The notes under the pieces: generated by a model
Told to the model about the DNA's origin: nothing
The model's input: the letters and a program-made list of their open reading frames with translations, nothing else
The model's database searches: none
Translations under genes and position numbers: made by a program
In this document: positions 16,961 through 25,111 of the stretch, piece by piece
Position numbering within the stretch: the first letter of the stretch is position 1
Layout: each line of letters begins with the position of its first letter
Source: Candidatus Woesearchaeota archaeon
Lineage (GTDB): Archaea > Nanobdellota > Nanobdellia > Woesearchaeales > GW2011-AR9
Direction of reading: 5' to 3'
NCBI GenBank assembly: GCA_018303445.1
Contig: JAGVYE010000002.1
Location: forward strand, 1 to 50,712
DNA: 50,712 nucleotides

Positions 16961-17527
16961 TTGATAAGAGGTTTTCGTGAGAGACCAGAAGATTATGCAC
17001 AAGCATGGTTAAGTGGAGATGGTTATCAAGTTTGGTCTTTTCAAGCTCCAAAAATATTGCAAGCTTTGTGGAGTAACCAATACACTGCGTGGGGAGAAGA
17101 TGGTATGCCATTTGATAAATCTCTTCCAAGAGCTGGATTTGTAACAGATAAAGTTCGTGAGCTTTATAGAGAATTTGTTGCTGGTTTAGAAATTAACGAA
17201 CGATCTTTGAATCTAGTAGTTGCTCCTATTCATAGCGGGGGACAGAAAGGGTTGTATGGAACTTGGAGAATGTTTACTGGAAGTGAAGGAGACTTCTTTT
17301 TTGTTGTTGAAGAACATAGAAAAGACGAAGGAACTTTAGTTATTCCATCAGCATACTTTGTAAAAGGTCGTGTTAATGAATTCTTGAGCTTTGAAAAAAT
17401 TAGGAAAATTTGTGCTTCTAACAACGTTGAATTAGGAGAAGAAAGAAAAAAAGATTATGCTCGAGTTGATCAGGCTATTAATTTGAGAGACTTTGGAAGA
17501 GCATATGAAACGTTAGTAGATAGATAG
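16961..17527 (+). CDS. Hypothetical protein
   Basis: A 188-aa protein, not recognised. It is soluble, with mixed alpha/beta composition, aromatic-rich stretches (GDGYQVWSF, ALWSNQYTAW) and no Cys clusters or membrane segments. The only usual start near the top of the frame is TTG 16961; no ATG or GTG precedes it. The frame is the same as that of the HIT gene, and only the HIT TGA stop (16919-16921) and 13 open codons separate the two. The next Met lies 48 residues in. Either a TTG start is used, or the gene is read through or coupled with the HIT gene. Confidence 0.5.
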   Translation: MIRGFRERPEDYAQAWLSGDGYQVWSFQAPKILQALWSNQYTAWGEDGMPFDKSLPRAGFVTDKVRELYREFVAGLEINERSLNLVVAPIHSGGQKGLYGTWRMFTGSEGDFFFVVEEHRKDEGTLVIPSAYFVKGRVNEFLSFEKIRKICASNNVELGEERKKDYARVDQAINLRDFGRAYETLVDR

Positions 17528-17639
17528 TGGGATCCCTTAATTTCTTTTATTTTTTGGAAGTGCCATTATTTTACTGAGATTAATAAAAAAAGTAGGCTTT
17601 AATCGCTGTTTACTCTCACTCCTTTGTGAACACTACCAA

Positions 17640-18632
17640 TTATTCTTGGGTAATCAGCTTCTTTACGACTTCAATATCTTTTTTCACAAACCGAACCCCT
17701 TTCCGTTCCACGATTTTTGAGGCTAGTAATGATCCTAAGCGCCCTGCTTTTTCTAACGGCCAGCCTTGACAGTACCCATAGAGAAATCCGGCCGAATAGG
17801 TATCTCCAGCGCCAGTAGTGTCGATGGCTTTTGTAGGTACAGCATCGATGTTCAAAATTTGAGAATGGTGATGAATGAGAGAACCTCGTTCACCTCGTTT
17901 TATAACTGCAATGTCAACGTCTTTTCCTAATGCTACAACCGCGCTCTTTTCTGCCAATCCTGTAAAATCGCGGGCTTCCAGCTCATTGGCAAATAAAATG
18001 CCAACATATTCCGTCACAAATTCATGGAGAAAAGTTTCATTTCGGCGAATTACGCCGCTATCAGACAAATCAAAGGCAATTTTAGTATGATGTTTCTTCG
18101 CCAGTTCAGCGGCGTAAAGAAGAGTTTTCCTAGTTTTGCCTTCAACTTGATATCCTTCCAACAATAATACTTTACTTTTCGAAATGTCGTCTTCCAGAAT
18201 GTCTTCTTGGTATAATTCAACGGAAGCGCCAAGATGGACAGAAAAAGTTCTTTCGGCATCAGGAGTGATAAAAGTAAAGGTGTGGCCAGTAACTTTAGAA
18301 ATACTCTGCACTTTCGTTTTCACGCCGTGCTTTTTCATTTCCTGCAGATAAATTTTTCCATGAATATCTTTTCCAATCTTGCCGCAGAGAAGAACGTGAG
18401 CACCTAATAATCCAAGACAGCGGGAAGTATTTCCTGCTGATCCGCCAGGAAGACGATCCATTTTTAATTTCTGCCGCTGTAAATTATCTAAGATTCTTTT
18501 AGCTTGGTCTTCATCAACGAAATGAGTTTCGCCTTTCTTGAGATTCATCTCCAACAGTTTTTGATCATCGATTTCAGTAATAAAATCCATTAACGCGTTT
18601 CCTAAGGCGAAGACGTCGGTTGTTTTTTCCAT
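17640..18632 (-). CDS. PfkB-family kinase, probably adenosine kinase
   Basis: A 330-aa ribokinase/PfkB-fold kinase. It shows the N-terminal GNALMDFI, the substrate motif PGGSAGNTSRCL (about 62-73) and the C-terminal active-site signature DTTGAGDTYSAGF (about 279-291), containing the catalytic Asp. The next co-directional gene upstream is S-adenosylhomocysteine hydrolase, which releases adenosine, so adenosine is the most likely substrate and AMP the product; a sugar or another nucleoside cannot be excluded by sequence alone. The gap to that gene is 165 bp and contains a weak TATA-like CTTAAAAGC, so it may have its own promoter. Confidence 0.82.
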   Translation of the reverse strand: MEKTTDVFALGNALMDFITEIDDQKLLEMNLKKGETHFVDEDQAKRILDNLQRQKLKMDRLPGGSAGNTSRCLGLLGAHVLLCGKIGKDIHGKIYLQEMKKHGVKTKVQSISKVTGHTFTFITPDAERTFSVHLGASVELYQEDILEDDISKSKVLLLEGYQVEGKTRKTLLYAAELAKKHHTKIAFDLSDSGVIRRNETFLHEFVTEYVGILFANELEARDFTGLAEKSAVVALGKDVDIAVIKRGERGSLIHHHSQILNIDAVPTKAIDTTGAGDTYSAGFLYGYCQGWPLEKAGRLGSLLASKIVERKGVRFVKKDIEVVKKLITQE

Positions 18633-18797
18633 TTCAAATGACCGGAAAATACCTTATTGAGGAGAGGCTTTTAAGGATTTCGTTGGACAATTATCTCTTT
18701 TCGTGTTTCTCAAGGAGGTTTTGTATTCTTTCTCTTTCTTTTCTTGAAAATTTGGAAAAAAATCCAGATCAGAAAAATCTTTAAAGAATATTTAGTC

Positions 18798-20057
18798 CTA
18801 CGTCCCTTCCTGCCAACTCTCCAAATATTTTTTCTGTTCTGAAGTGAGAGTATCTATCTTTACACCTAAAGCTTCTAATTGTAATTTGGCGATGGTTTCA
18901 TCAATTTCTTTCGGCAGTTCATTCACGCAAATTTTCAATGCTAATTTATTCTTTAATCCGTACTCTACAGCTAAGGCTTGCCCACAAAAAGACATGGCCA
19001 TGACCATGGAAGGATGCCCTTCGGCAGCAGCTAAATTAATTAATCTTCCTTCACCGAGGACAAACAATTTTTTTTCATTCAAGACGAATTCATCCATAAA
19101 CGGCCTGATCCTACGCTGACTGGAAGCTGCTTTTTGTAAGGAGGCCATGTTTATTTCAGCATCAAAATGACCAGCATTTGCCAAAATTGTTCCTTCTTTC
19201 ATGGCTTTCATATGCGGGATGTCGATAACGTTCTTATTTCCCGTTACGGTCACAAAAATTTCTCCTTCATGTATTGCTTCTACGAGAGGCATAACTCTGT
19301 ACCCGTCCATTTTTGCCTGCAGGGCTTTGAATGGATCTACTTCACAGACGATAACATCAGCGCCTAACCCGCGAGCTTTAAGAGCGACGCCTTTCCCGCA
19401 AGGGCCATACCCACAGACAACAATTGTTTTTCCGGCAAGAAGAATATTTGTCGCTCTGATAATTCCGTCCCAAGTACTCTGTCCCGTACCATAATAATTA
19501 TCAAAAAGATGTTTCGTCTTCAAATCATTTATCGCCAAAACCGGATATTTCAAAGCCTTATCTTTGTCCATAGCCTTTAAACGAATAATTCCTGTTGTTG
19601 TTTCTTCGTTACCAAAGAAAATTAAAGGAATCAGTTCAGGGTGATGTTTATGAATTTCTGTTACCAAGTCGCAGCCATCGTCAATAGTGATTTGGGGTTT
19701 AAAGGCAATAACCCGACGGAGGTTTTCATAATATTCTTCACGGCTTTGCCCTTTTTTTGCATATACTTTTACGCCTTCCTTTGCCAAAGACGCAGCAACA
19801 TCATCTTGAGTGGAAAGAGGATTACAAGAACAAATCGCAACATCGGCACCGCCGGCGATGAGAGTCCGAACCAGAACAGCCGTTTCTTTTGTCACATGCA
19901 AGGCGATGCCGACTCTGACGTTCTTCAAGGGCCTCTCACGAGCGAAACGCTGACGTACATTCATTAGTGCGCCCATTTGCTTTTCCGCCCATTCGATGTT
20001 CTTTTTACCTTGGTCGGCTAAAGAAAGATCTTTTACAGTATATTCTTGACCTGTCAT
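18798..20057 (-). CDS. ahcY: S-adenosylhomocysteine hydrolase
   Basis: A 419-aa cytosolic enzyme that splits SAH to adenosine and homocysteine with a tightly bound NAD. Visible landmarks: IALHVTKETAVLVRTL, DDGCDLVTEIH, GNEETTTGIIRL, FDNYYGTGQSTWDGI, the Rossmann motif VVCGYGPCGKGVA, VTGNKNVI, ILANAGHFDAEI, and LINLAAAEGHPS. All are typical of the archaeal/Thermotoga-type, which lacks the long insertion of many bacterial copies. It removes the inhibitory product of the SAM methyltransferases encoded nearby (TrmI, Taw3, the UbiE-like enzyme). Downstream lies the PfkB kinase that could convert adenosine to AMP. It diverges from gatD, and the two may share the TATA element at 20092-20104. Confidence 0.95.
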   Translation of the reverse strand: MTGQEYTVKDLSLADQGKKNIEWAEKQMGALMNVRQRFARERPLKNVRVGIALHVTKETAVLVRTLIAGGADVAICSCNPLSTQDDVAASLAKEGVKVYAKKGQSREEYYENLRRVIAFKPQITIDDGCDLVTEIHKHHPELIPLIFFGNEETTTGIIRLKAMDKDKALKYPVLAINDLKTKHLFDNYYGTGQSTWDGIIRATNILLAGKTIVVCGYGPCGKGVALKARGLGADVIVCEVDPFKALQAKMDGYRVMPLVEAIHEGEIFVTVTGNKNVIDIPHMKAMKEGTILANAGHFDAEINMASLQKAASSQRRIRPFMDEFVLNEKKLFVLGEGRLINLAAAEGHPSMVMAMSFCGQALAVEYGLKNKLALKICVNELPKEIDETIAKLQLEALGVKIDTLTSEQKKYLESWQEGT

Positions 20058-20091
20058 TCTCGCATCACACTGGATTTGCCGCTAAGCATAA

Positions 20092-20104
20092 TCTATATAA
20101 ACTT
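20092..20104 (+). promoter_or_regulatory. TATA box for gatD (possibly also ahcY)
   Basis: TCTATATAAACTT is centred about 28 bp from the second gatD ATG (20125) but only 19 bp from the first (20116), which favours the second as a leaderless start. On the other strand it is about 40 bp from the ahcY ATG. Confidence 0.5.
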
Positions 20105-20124
20105 TTAGTAATTTAATGCCCCTA

Positions 20125-21414
20125 ATGCCACAATCAGGAGATACCGTAAAGATCATTATCAAAAAAGAGGCCATTACAGGGGTACTTATTCCGAGCCCTA
20201 AGAAAGAAGTAGTGCTTCTTAAATTAGACAATGGATACAATGTTGGTTTTCCCGCAAAAGAGGTTAAGAAAATAGTAATCGTAGATAAAGGGAAAGCCTT
20301 GCCTTTAGTAGCGCAAAAGCTTTCCAAAAGGAAAGATCTACCAACAATAGCGATTCTTCATACTGGTGGAACCATTGCTTCAAAAGTGGATTATCGCACG
20401 GGCAGTGTCACCAGCAAATTTTCTCCGGAAGATTTAGTGAATATGTTTCCTGAATTAAAAGATATTGCCAACATTGAGTCAGAACTTATCTCTCAGATGT
20501 GGTCTGATGATCTCCGCTTCAAGCATTTTTCGTTAATTGCAAAGAAGATCGAAGAATATGTTAAGAAAGGCGTGGCGGGAATTATTATGGGCATAGGAAC
20601 AGACAATCTGGCAGTAGCGTCGGCAGCCCTGGCGTTCATTGTCGAACAGTCTCCGATACCAATTATTCTTGTTGGGGCACAGCGCTCTTCCGATCGAGGA
20701 AGTTCCGACGCGGGGATGAATCTTCTTTGTGCCGCGACGTTCATTGCGAAAACTGATTTTAGAGGAGTGGCGATATGCATGCACCAAGGAAGCAGTGACA
20801 CAAGCTGTGCGATATTGACAGCGACAAAAACGTATAAATTACATTCGTCCCGCCGTGATGCTTTCAAACCAATTAATGATGAGATTATCGCGACTATTGA
20901 TTCCGTGACCAGGAAAATAACGTATGTAAAGAAAGAATATCCCAAAAGTGCGAAACCGCTTCTTCTGAAGCCAAAAATGGAAGAAAAAGTTGGTTTGTTA
21001 AAAATTCACATTAACATGTTTCCAAAACAATTCGAATTTTTTAAAGGCTATAAAGGCCTGATCCTGGAAGGCACAGGTTTAGGCCACACACCTGGTCAAG
21101 CACCAAATGCGGAAGCAGCGATTCATAAAAAAATATATCCGGCAATGAAAAAAATAATGGCCTCGGGCTGTGTCGTAGTGATGACCACCCAGTGCCTTTT
21201 TGGAAGCGTGAATATGAATGTTTATGATAAAGGCCGTGACCTTCTAGACTTAGGGGTAATTCCAGGAAAAGATATGTTAGCGAACACGGCGTTTGTAAAA
21301 TTATCCTGGTTATTAGCCAACTATCCTAAAAAAGAAGTTGAGAAAATGATGCAAGATAATTTACGAGGAGAAATTAACGAAAAGATCGCGTATGCAGAAG
21401 ATTTCCTAAAATAA
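20125..21414 (+). CDS. gatD: Glu-tRNA(Gln) amidotransferase subunit D
   Basis: GatD is the archaeal-specific asparaginase-like subunit of GatDE; it releases ammonia from Gln for conversion of Glu-tRNA(Gln) to Gln-tRNA(Gln). The N-terminal SH3-like barrel (about 1-70; SGDTVKIII..GVLIPSP) is followed by the L-asparaginase core with HTGGTIASKVD, GIGTDNLA, GAQRSSDRGSSDA (catalytic Thr, Asp and Lys region) and a C-terminal half with EGTGLGHTP and TTQCLFG. A second in-frame ATG lies at 20116; 20125 fits the TATA spacing better. Its partner gatE is not in the window. The downstream lipoprotein and VIT genes follow within a few bases and are likely co-transcribed. Confidence 0.94.
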   Translation: MPQSGDTVKIIIKKEAITGVLIPSPKKEVVLLKLDNGYNVGFPAKEVKKIVIVDKGKALPLVAQKLSKRKDLPTIAILHTGGTIASKVDYRTGSVTSKFSPEDLVNMFPELKDIANIESELISQMWSDDLRFKHFSLIAKKIEEYVKKGVAGIIMGIGTDNLAVASAALAFIVEQSPIPIILVGAQRSSDRGSSDAGMNLLCAATFIAKTDFRGVAICMHQGSSDTSCAILTATKTYKLHSSRRDAFKPINDEIIATIDSVTRKITYVKKEYPKSAKPLLLKPKMEEKVGLLKIHINMFPKQFEFFKGYKGLILEGTGLGHTPGQAPNAEAAIHKKIYPAMKKIMASGCVVVMTTQCLFGSVNMNVYDKGRDLLDLGVIPGKDMLANTAFVKLSWLLANYPKKEVEKMMQDNLRGEINEKIAYAEDFLK

Positions 21415-21429
21415 AAAAAGGTGGTTTTG

Positions 21430-21690
21430 ATGAAGTTATATTTTGTGTTGCTGATAGTGTTATTATTTTTAATTGCCGCTTGTACACCAGAAGAGAAACA
21501 ATGTACTGTTAATGAAGACTGCATCCCTTCACAGTGTTGCCATGCCACGGAGACCGTGAATAAAAAAAATGCTCCTGACTGCCGCAATGTGCTATGTACA
21601 TTGCAATGCGAGCCTGGAACTTTGGACTGTGGGCAAGGGGAAGTTAAGTGTGTTGACAACATCTGTACAGCAGTTATCAAGGAAAAATAA
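21430..21690 (+). CDS. Small Cys-rich lipoprotein
   Basis: An 86-aa secreted lipoprotein. Its signal sequence (MKLYFVLLIVLLFLIAAC) ends in a lipobox, with the Cys as the expected lipidation site. The mature part contains about ten Cys in patterns such as CTVNEDCIPSQCC and LDCGQGEVKC, resembling small disulfide-rich cluster domains, so it should fold only outside the cell. The start is ATG 21430, behind the ribosome site AAGGTGG; a GTG at 21421 overlaps that site. It lies 15 bp after gatD and its stop overlaps the start of the VIT gene (TAATG). Confidence 0.72.
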   Translation: MKLYFVLLIVLLFLIAACTPEEKQCTVNEDCIPSQCCHATETVNKKNAPDCRNVLCTLQCEPGTLDCGQGEVKCVDNICTAVIKEK

Positions 21691-22382
21691 TGAGAAATGC
21701 AAAATTATTTCATAAGACCAAAGGACTGATACGTGATTTTGTTTTTGGCATGCAGGATGGGCTGATCTCTAATCTTGGACTAGTGCTGGGCGTATGGCAA
21801 GGCGGCGGCGGGAAAATTGCGATTGTTCTGGCGGGATTGTCAAGCATGTTTGCGGGAGCTTTTTCCATGTCCACTGGTTCGTATCTTTCTGCGAAATCGC
21901 AGCGAGAAGTATACGAACAGGAGATTAGAATGGCACAGGAAGATGTAAAAAATAACCCTAATAGAAATCTTAAGAAAATGCAGCCGATCTTGCAACAAGA
22001 AGGATTTGATAAAGATGAAGTTCAAGCCTTGCTCAACCATTTTAAAAACCATAACCAGTCTACATTTACCATAAACTATATTCAAAAAAAATTAGGTCTT
22101 TCGGAACAGCGTCTGGATCTACCTTTAAAGAATGCGTTCACCATGTTTTTATCTTTTTTAGTAGGTTCATTGTTTCCAATACTGCCCTTTGCCTTTTTAG
22201 AAAATTCTACGGCCGTTTTTGTGGCTAGTAGCATAACAATAGTAGTATTATTCATGGTAGGATGGACTAAATCATTATATACAAAAATGAACTTTATTAG
22301 GTCTGGATTGGAGATTGTTACCGTAGGAATAATTTCAGGGATAATTGGATATATAGTGGGGTATATTTTTAGTATCATCTAG
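21690..22382 (+). CDS. VIT1/CCC1-family iron/manganese transporter
   Basis: A 230-aa membrane protein of the VIT1/CCC1 family, which exports Fe2+ or Mn2+ from the cytoplasm. The start RDFVFGMQDGLISNLGLVLGV is the family hallmark, followed by helices with AGLSSMFAGAFSMSTGSYLSAKSQ (family Gly/Met motif). A cytoplasmic helical hairpin (about 75-135, where metal-binding Glu are usual: EQEIRMAQEDV) and three C-terminal membrane helices follow. Five helices in total are expected and seen. The start overlaps the lipoprotein stop by one base, indicating translational coupling. Confidence 0.9.
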   Translation: MRNAKLFHKTKGLIRDFVFGMQDGLISNLGLVLGVWQGGGGKIAIVLAGLSSMFAGAFSMSTGSYLSAKSQREVYEQEIRMAQEDVKNNPNRNLKKMQPILQQEGFDKDEVQALLNHFKNHNQSTFTINYIQKKLGLSEQRLDLPLKNAFTMFLSFLVGSLFPILPFAFLENSTAVFVASSITIVVLFMVGWTKSLYTKMNFIRSGLEIVTVGIISGIIGYIVGYIFSII

Positions 22383-22477
22383 TCCTGGTGTCAAAATCGT
22401 GAGAAATAAGTCGTTTCGAGGAATTAAGCTACTTTTGTGTCATCATATTTAAATTAAGGCTTTGGCGGGAGAAGAGT

Positions 22478-22786
22478 ATGGTAAAAGCTTTTACGCTGGA
22501 TGATATTTTACCTGCTTTTATAATTGATGATTTGAGAAAGCAAGAAGAAAGAAGACGCCAGGAAGATTTCTGGAGGCCACGAGTGGAAATTTCTGAAAAG
22601 TTGCCTCGCTATCAACCTGAACAACCTGCTGCTGATGAGGAAGGGCAGCCATGGCGAGAGGTGATTACTCCAGACGATAGAGATGATGAAGATTCTTTTA
22701 ACTTAGGGAGTGGGTATATGGCAAGAAGCGCTGAACAGAGAGTTAGATATGACTCTTCTTCGGCAAGTGGAGGATATAGAATATAA
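22478..22786 (+). CDS. Small charged protein with an EEGQPW motif
   Basis: A 102-aa protein, mostly charged and probably disordered after residue 30. The first 25 residues could form a helix (LDDILPAFIIDDLRKQEERRR). It contains DEEGQPWREV (about 53-62), matched by PEEDQPWKKV in the next small gene. Its C-terminus is Gly/Ser-rich (SSSASGGYRI). The start is supported by a TATA-like ATATTTAAATTAAGG (22445-22459) at leaderless distance. A T-run terminator follows. No function can be assigned. Confidence 0.6.
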   Translation: MVKAFTLDDILPAFIIDDLRKQEERRRQEDFWRPRVEISEKLPRYQPEQPAADEEGQPWREVITPDDRDDEDSFNLGSGYMARSAEQRVRYDSSSASGGYRI

Positions 22787-22792
22787 AAGCAC

Positions 22793-22805
22793 TTTTTCTT
22801 TTTTT
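22793..22805 (+). terminator. T-run terminator
   Basis: TTTTTCTTTTTTT lies 6 bp after the stop of the small charged protein, on its coding strand, with no strong hairpin. This is the usual form of an archaeal intrinsic terminator. Confidence 0.5.
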
Positions 22806-22854
22806 ATGAATTTTTGAAAGTAAGTTTTTTAAATATATATTTAATAACAAGAAT

Positions 22855-23094
22855 ATGATTGTTAGGATTAATATTGACGGAGTTACTGTCGATGTAGATT
22901 TAGGTGAAACTGAAAGACTTTATATTCCTGTCCCACCCGTCGATGAAGGAGACAAAAAGAAAAGAATAGTACCTGAAGAAGATCAACCATGGAAGAAAGT
23001 TCCTGAAATACATCCCCACATTCCTCCTCCCAAAGAACCTCCGCGCCCAGAAGCTCGTATTTATGATTTAACTTCCCGCCTTTATAGGACATGA
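22855..23094 (+). CDS. Small proline-rich protein with an EEDQPW motif
   Basis: A 79-aa protein. A short N-terminal beta region (MIVRINIDGVTVDVDLG) leads into a charged linker and a Pro/His-rich tail (HPHIPPPKEPPRP). It carries PEEDQPWKKV (about 40-49), the same short motif as in the preceding small protein. A TATA box (AAATATATATTTAAT, 22829-22843) lies close upstream of the ATG. The last 4 bp (ATGA) overlap the start of the AAG glycosylase, so the two are translationally coupled. The function is unknown. Confidence 0.65.
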   Translation: MIVRINIDGVTVDVDLGETERLYIPVPPVDEGDKKKRIVPEEDQPWKKVPEIHPHIPPPKEPPRPEARIYDLTSRLYRT

Positions 23095-23642
23095 AACTTC
23101 TTTCTGAAAACTTCTTTGCACGGGATACCGTCGCGGTAGCACGTGATCTTCTCGGGAAAGTTGTGATGGTTAATGGATGTTCTGCCCGCGTTGTGGAAAC
23201 TGAGGCCTATAAACAGGACAAAGCCTCTCATGCGTACAAAAAAACGGAGCGGAGTTTATTGATGTATGATACCTATGGATATGTTTATGTCTACCTTATT
23301 TATGGAATGTATTGGTGCTTGAATTTCACGACAGAGAAAAAGGGAGTTGGAGCCGTCTTAATACGTGCTGTGGAACCACTTTCAGGGATAGAAGAAATGA
23401 AAAAAAGGAGAAAAGAAGAAATAATAGCAACAAATCTTTGTTCTGGTCCTGGAAAAGTATGTATGGCTTTGGGTATTGACAAGAGATTAAATGGTCTCAA
23501 AATTGGAAATGAAGTTAAATTATTTGAGGACAATTATCTCGTAAAAGAAATAAGGAAATCTTCCCGCATTGGAATTAAAGAAGCACAGCATCTTCCTTGG
23601 AGATTTTTTGTTGAAGGAAATAAGTTTGTGAGCCGAGGATAA
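23091..23642 (+). CDS. 3-methyladenine DNA glycosylase (AAG/MPG family)
   Basis: A 183-aa AAG-type glycosylase that removes alkylated and deaminated purines from DNA. The family features are intact: FFARDTVAVARDLLGK, the catalytic region ARVVETEAY (the Glu activates water), DKASHAYKK, YGYVYVYLIYGMYWCLNF (with the Tyr that wedges into the helix), VLIRAVEP, and SGPGKVCMALGI. The length is typical for prokaryotic members. It starts inside the stop of the small proline-rich gene (ATGA), so the two form an operon with its promoter at about 22829. Confidence 0.93.
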   Translation: MKLLSENFFARDTVAVARDLLGKVVMVNGCSARVVETEAYKQDKASHAYKKTERSLLMYDTYGYVYVYLIYGMYWCLNFTTEKKGVGAVLIRAVEPLSGIEEMKKRRKEEIIATNLCSGPGKVCMALGIDKRLNGLKIGNEVKLFEDNYLVKEIRKSSRIGIKEAQHLPWRFFVEGNKFVSRG

Positions 23643-23730
23643 TTCGCCAAGATTCTATGCGTGTCGTCGCCTTCAAAAGCACTAACTGAGAGATAATCTT
23701 TTAAAGTAATCTTTAATTTTGTAACGGGAT

Positions 23731-23854
23731 GCGGGGGTGGGAGAGCCTGGTCAAATCCGCTAGCTTGAGGCGGCGAGAAACTCTGTTTTAATGGTTTGCG
23801 CGGCAAACGGCTAGTCCCTTAGTGGGTACGCGTGTTCGAATCACGTCCCCCGCA
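23731..23854 (+). tRNA. tRNA-Leu (GAG) with a predicted 38-nt intron
   Basis: The acceptor GCGGGGG (23731-23737) pairs with CCCCCGC (23847-23853), with discriminator A. A short D-arm has the Leu-type loop GAGCCTGGTCAAA. The anticodon stem is CTAGC (23760-23764) with GCTAG (23810-23814), and GAG is at 23767-23769. A long variable arm (CCC TTAGT GGG) confirms class II. The T-arm loop is TTCGAAT. Loop and stem are split by an intron, predicted at 23771-23808 after position 37. A relaxed bulge-helix-bulge supports these sites: TTG of the loop pairs with CAA at 23804-23806 between two 3-nt bulges. The mature tRNA would be 86 nt. Confidence 0.88.
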
Positions 23855-24001
23855 TTTATTCCTAATTTGGAGCGTATTACGCTTCAAAGTATCAATTTCT
23901 TCTGGATCTTCATTCTTCTGTGCCGTAACCGTTCTCTTCCATTCCTGACTTCCTTTGGTATTAGTTTTTGTTTTTCTATTCTACATAATAGAAATATCTA
24001 T

Positions 24002-25111
24002 TTAACTTTCTTCTACTTTTATTCTTATTCCCATTTTCTTCAGATCTTCAAACAATTTCTTGGTATTGACAATATGCCCCATAAAATGTAATCCTGGTTT
24101 TTTAATCGTTCCTGCAAGGTACTGTTTAATGCAAGCGACAATAGGCGCAGCTGTAAAAAGGAAAGGATCATCATGTTCCGCGATAATTTTGACCTTCTTT
24201 ATTTGGCCGTCCTTAAGGCCCTCGGCTTCTAATAGAAAGACAACTTTATGCTGTTTTGGCGAGAAGGTATTAACTCCCCAATAAATTAACTTTGTAAACA
24301 ACACCGTGCCACTGTTTTTTTTAACTTTATGAAAAAGCATAATCAAAGGAAAAACGAAGTTATCCACAAACCAATTAAATCCTGCCACGTAGGTTCCAAG
24401 TTCTTTTAAATCATATCGTTTGGGGAGAGATTTCAACTCTTCCATCCTTAAAGGGAAACATTTCTTCTTTCCAAACGGCGGTGGAAACTGAAAGGTCTGA
24501 AAGTCTCTAAAAGTTGCTTTCCTCCAATTTTCTCCGTCAAAAATTTCCGCGTCAAATTCCCTTGCAACTTTAACTAAATCAATGGTTGATTCCGGTTTCT
24601 CAAAACGGGCATTCATGGCCATACCAATAACCGCCGTATCATATCGATCAAAATAATTCGCTCCTTCTCTCACGAAAACAGCAGGCAGTCCGGGATGAAA
24701 TCCAGCTTGGGTAATAAAGATCCGTTTCGCTTTCACTATTTTCTCTTTGAGAGGCGAAAGCCTGGCAAACGTTTCTTGGTTAAACAGGAAATCCAGATAA
24801 TCGATTCCGGCGTTTAACGCCGCTTCGGCAACCATAAAACAAGATTCCGGCGTCGTTGTCGCGAGAATGACTAAATCAACATTAGGCAAAGCGGCGGTGA
24901 CGCTTTCTTTATTATCAGTGTCCACAAAACAGGCGGAAGCTCTCCCGTCGTGGAATTCTTGATTTAACAAAGCGCTGATTTCTTCCGCTTTTTCTTTCCT
25001 TCGCCCGGCTATAACGACATTAACAGAAGTTTCTCTCAATAAGGTTCTGGCAACAATTTTTCCTGTTCCCCCATAACCACCGATGATGAGAATTGTTTTT
25101 TTTTTGATCAT
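24002..25111 (-). CDS. Saccharopine dehydrogenase-like oxidoreductase
   Basis: A 369-aa protein with an N-terminal Rossmann domain: TILIIGGYGGTGKIVARTL (NAD(P) binding), VIAGRRKEKAEEI, then DLVILATTTPES and AGIDYLDFL as in saccharopine-dehydrogenase/trans-acting enoyl-reductase-type proteins. The C-terminal half is specific to this subfamily and contains hydrophobic stretches (FVFPLIMLFHKV) that may contact lipid. The substrate cannot be inferred. Its ATG overlaps the end of the upstream radical SAM gene by 4 bp, so the two are coupled and likely act in one pathway. Confidence 0.75.
   Translation of the reverse strand: MIKKKTILIIGGYGGTGKIVARTLLRETSVNVVIAGRRKEKAEEISALLNQEFHDGRASACFVDTDNKESVTAALPNVDLVILATTTPESCFMVAEAALNAGIDYLDFLFNQETFARLSPLKEKIVKAKRIFITQAGFHPGLPAVFVREGANYFDRYDTAVIGMAMNARFEKPESTIDLVKVAREFDAEIFDGENWRKATFRDFQTFQFPPPFGKKKCFPLRMEELKSLPKRYDLKELGTYVAGFNWFVDNFVFPLIMLFHKVKKNSGTVLFTKLIYWGVNTFSPKQHKVVFLLEAEGLKDGQIKKVKIIAEHDDPFLFTAAPIVACIKQYLAGTIKKPGLHFMGHIVNTKKLFEDLKKMGIRIKVEES

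Noticed and set aside
20493-20945. 150-aa minus-strand frame inside gatD.
   Set aside because: It lies fully antisense to a conserved enzyme and shows no protein family features.
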